Of a stretch of DNA of 64,000 bases, positions 63,913-64,000 are shown in pieces. The position numbers were made by a program, and so were the translations under genes. Positions within the stretch are counted from its first letter, which is position 1. Every line of letters begins with the position of its first letter. Origin of the DNA: Acidobacteriota bacterium (lineage in GTDB: Bacteria; Acidobacteriota; Blastocatellia; HR10); assembly GCA_030550025.1 (NCBI GenBank), contig JAUQQC010000006.1, positions 79,233 to 143,232 on the forward strand. Reading direction: 5' to 3'. Below the pieces are notes generated by a model. The model saw only the letters and a list, made by a program, of their open reading frames with translations. It had not been told where the DNA came from and searched no databases.

Positions 63913-64000
63913 ATGCATCATGCGGTGGTGCTGGAGATGGCCGTGGTCGCCCTGACGGCCGCAGGGGGACATATGCGTGCGTTGGAAGCGGCGTTGCGGG
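63913..64000 (+). CDS. Partial reading frame after nuoK, cut by window edge
   Basis: An open frame starting MHHAVVLEMAVVALTAAGGH runs off the window. It is where nuoL would be expected, but the 29 residues visible do not clearly resemble a NuoL start. It could be a small unknown gene or a mis-framed leader of nuoL; the evidence is too short to decide. Confidence 0.25.
   Translation, partial: MHHAVVLEMAVVALTAAGGHMRALEAALR

Overview
The window looks like chromosomal DNA of a GC-rich Acidobacteriota member, possibly a Blastocatellia-type or thermophilic lineage. This is inferred from two large TonB-dependent receptors with an N-terminal carboxypeptidase-regulatory domain, a Tes-like radical SAM enzyme of the kind expected for membrane-spanning lipids, and F420 (FO) synthesis genes next to tgt-yajC-secDF. 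No rRNA, tRNA or CRISPR array was seen. Both edges cut genes: an exbD at the left and an unidentified reading frame after nuoK at the right.

Layout. 1-9.6 kb (minus): cofG-cofH-tgt-yajC-secD-secF, then a separately promoted tonB-exbB-exbD-exbD cluster. 9.7-18.1 kb: proline dehydrogenase, an RNase H-fold nuclease, plsC, a secreted M14 peptidase, a secreted M20D amidohydrolase and a TolC-type channel. 18.2-27.8 kb (minus): a ROK regulator, TonB receptor, PIG-L deacetylase fusion and PcRGLX/YetA-like lyase, read as a small glycan-utilisation locus. 27.9-37.8 kb: housekeeping genes rimO-pgpA-cinA, grpE, an RRM protein, mtgA, glgA, a thioredoxin, purA and an F420-type LLM oxidoreductase.

38-41.4 kb: two radical SAM genes behind a sigma-54-like promoter. 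The second resembles archaeal tetraether synthase, so the pair is a candidate iso-diabolic-acid (membrane-spanning lipid) module. 41.4-49.8 kb: a light-response island. It holds a photolyase and a six-gene minus-strand operon (fasciclin, DUF378, SDR-DUF2867, TspO, SDR, SRPBCC), divergent from a CarH/LitR-type B12 photoreceptor repressor. The intergenic region carries two arrays of 11-bp direct repeats that overlap the -35 boxes of both divergent promoters. The island lies between two identical 53-bp direct repeats inside paralogous Cys-rich leader genes; the left copy runs into a transposase remnant with eight in-frame stops and no frameshift.

49.3-56.1 kb: a Cys-rich secreted protein, a DUF4394 protein, a TonB receptor, then a CuA subunit II, a heme-copper oxidase subunit I with Asn where the active-site Tyr is expected, and a SCO copper chaperone. 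56.1-59.2 kb: peroxiredoxin, a small unknown, yqeY, and sat-cysC sulfate activation. 59.3-64 kb: a nuoCDHIJK run with its own promoter, without nuoAB upstream and without nuoEFG between D and H.

Several genes (cofG, ROK, rimO, carH) appear to start within about 8-17 nt of a well-formed -10 box, so leaderless or nearly leaderless transcripts seem common here. All functions are inferred from reading the sequence; no database search was run.
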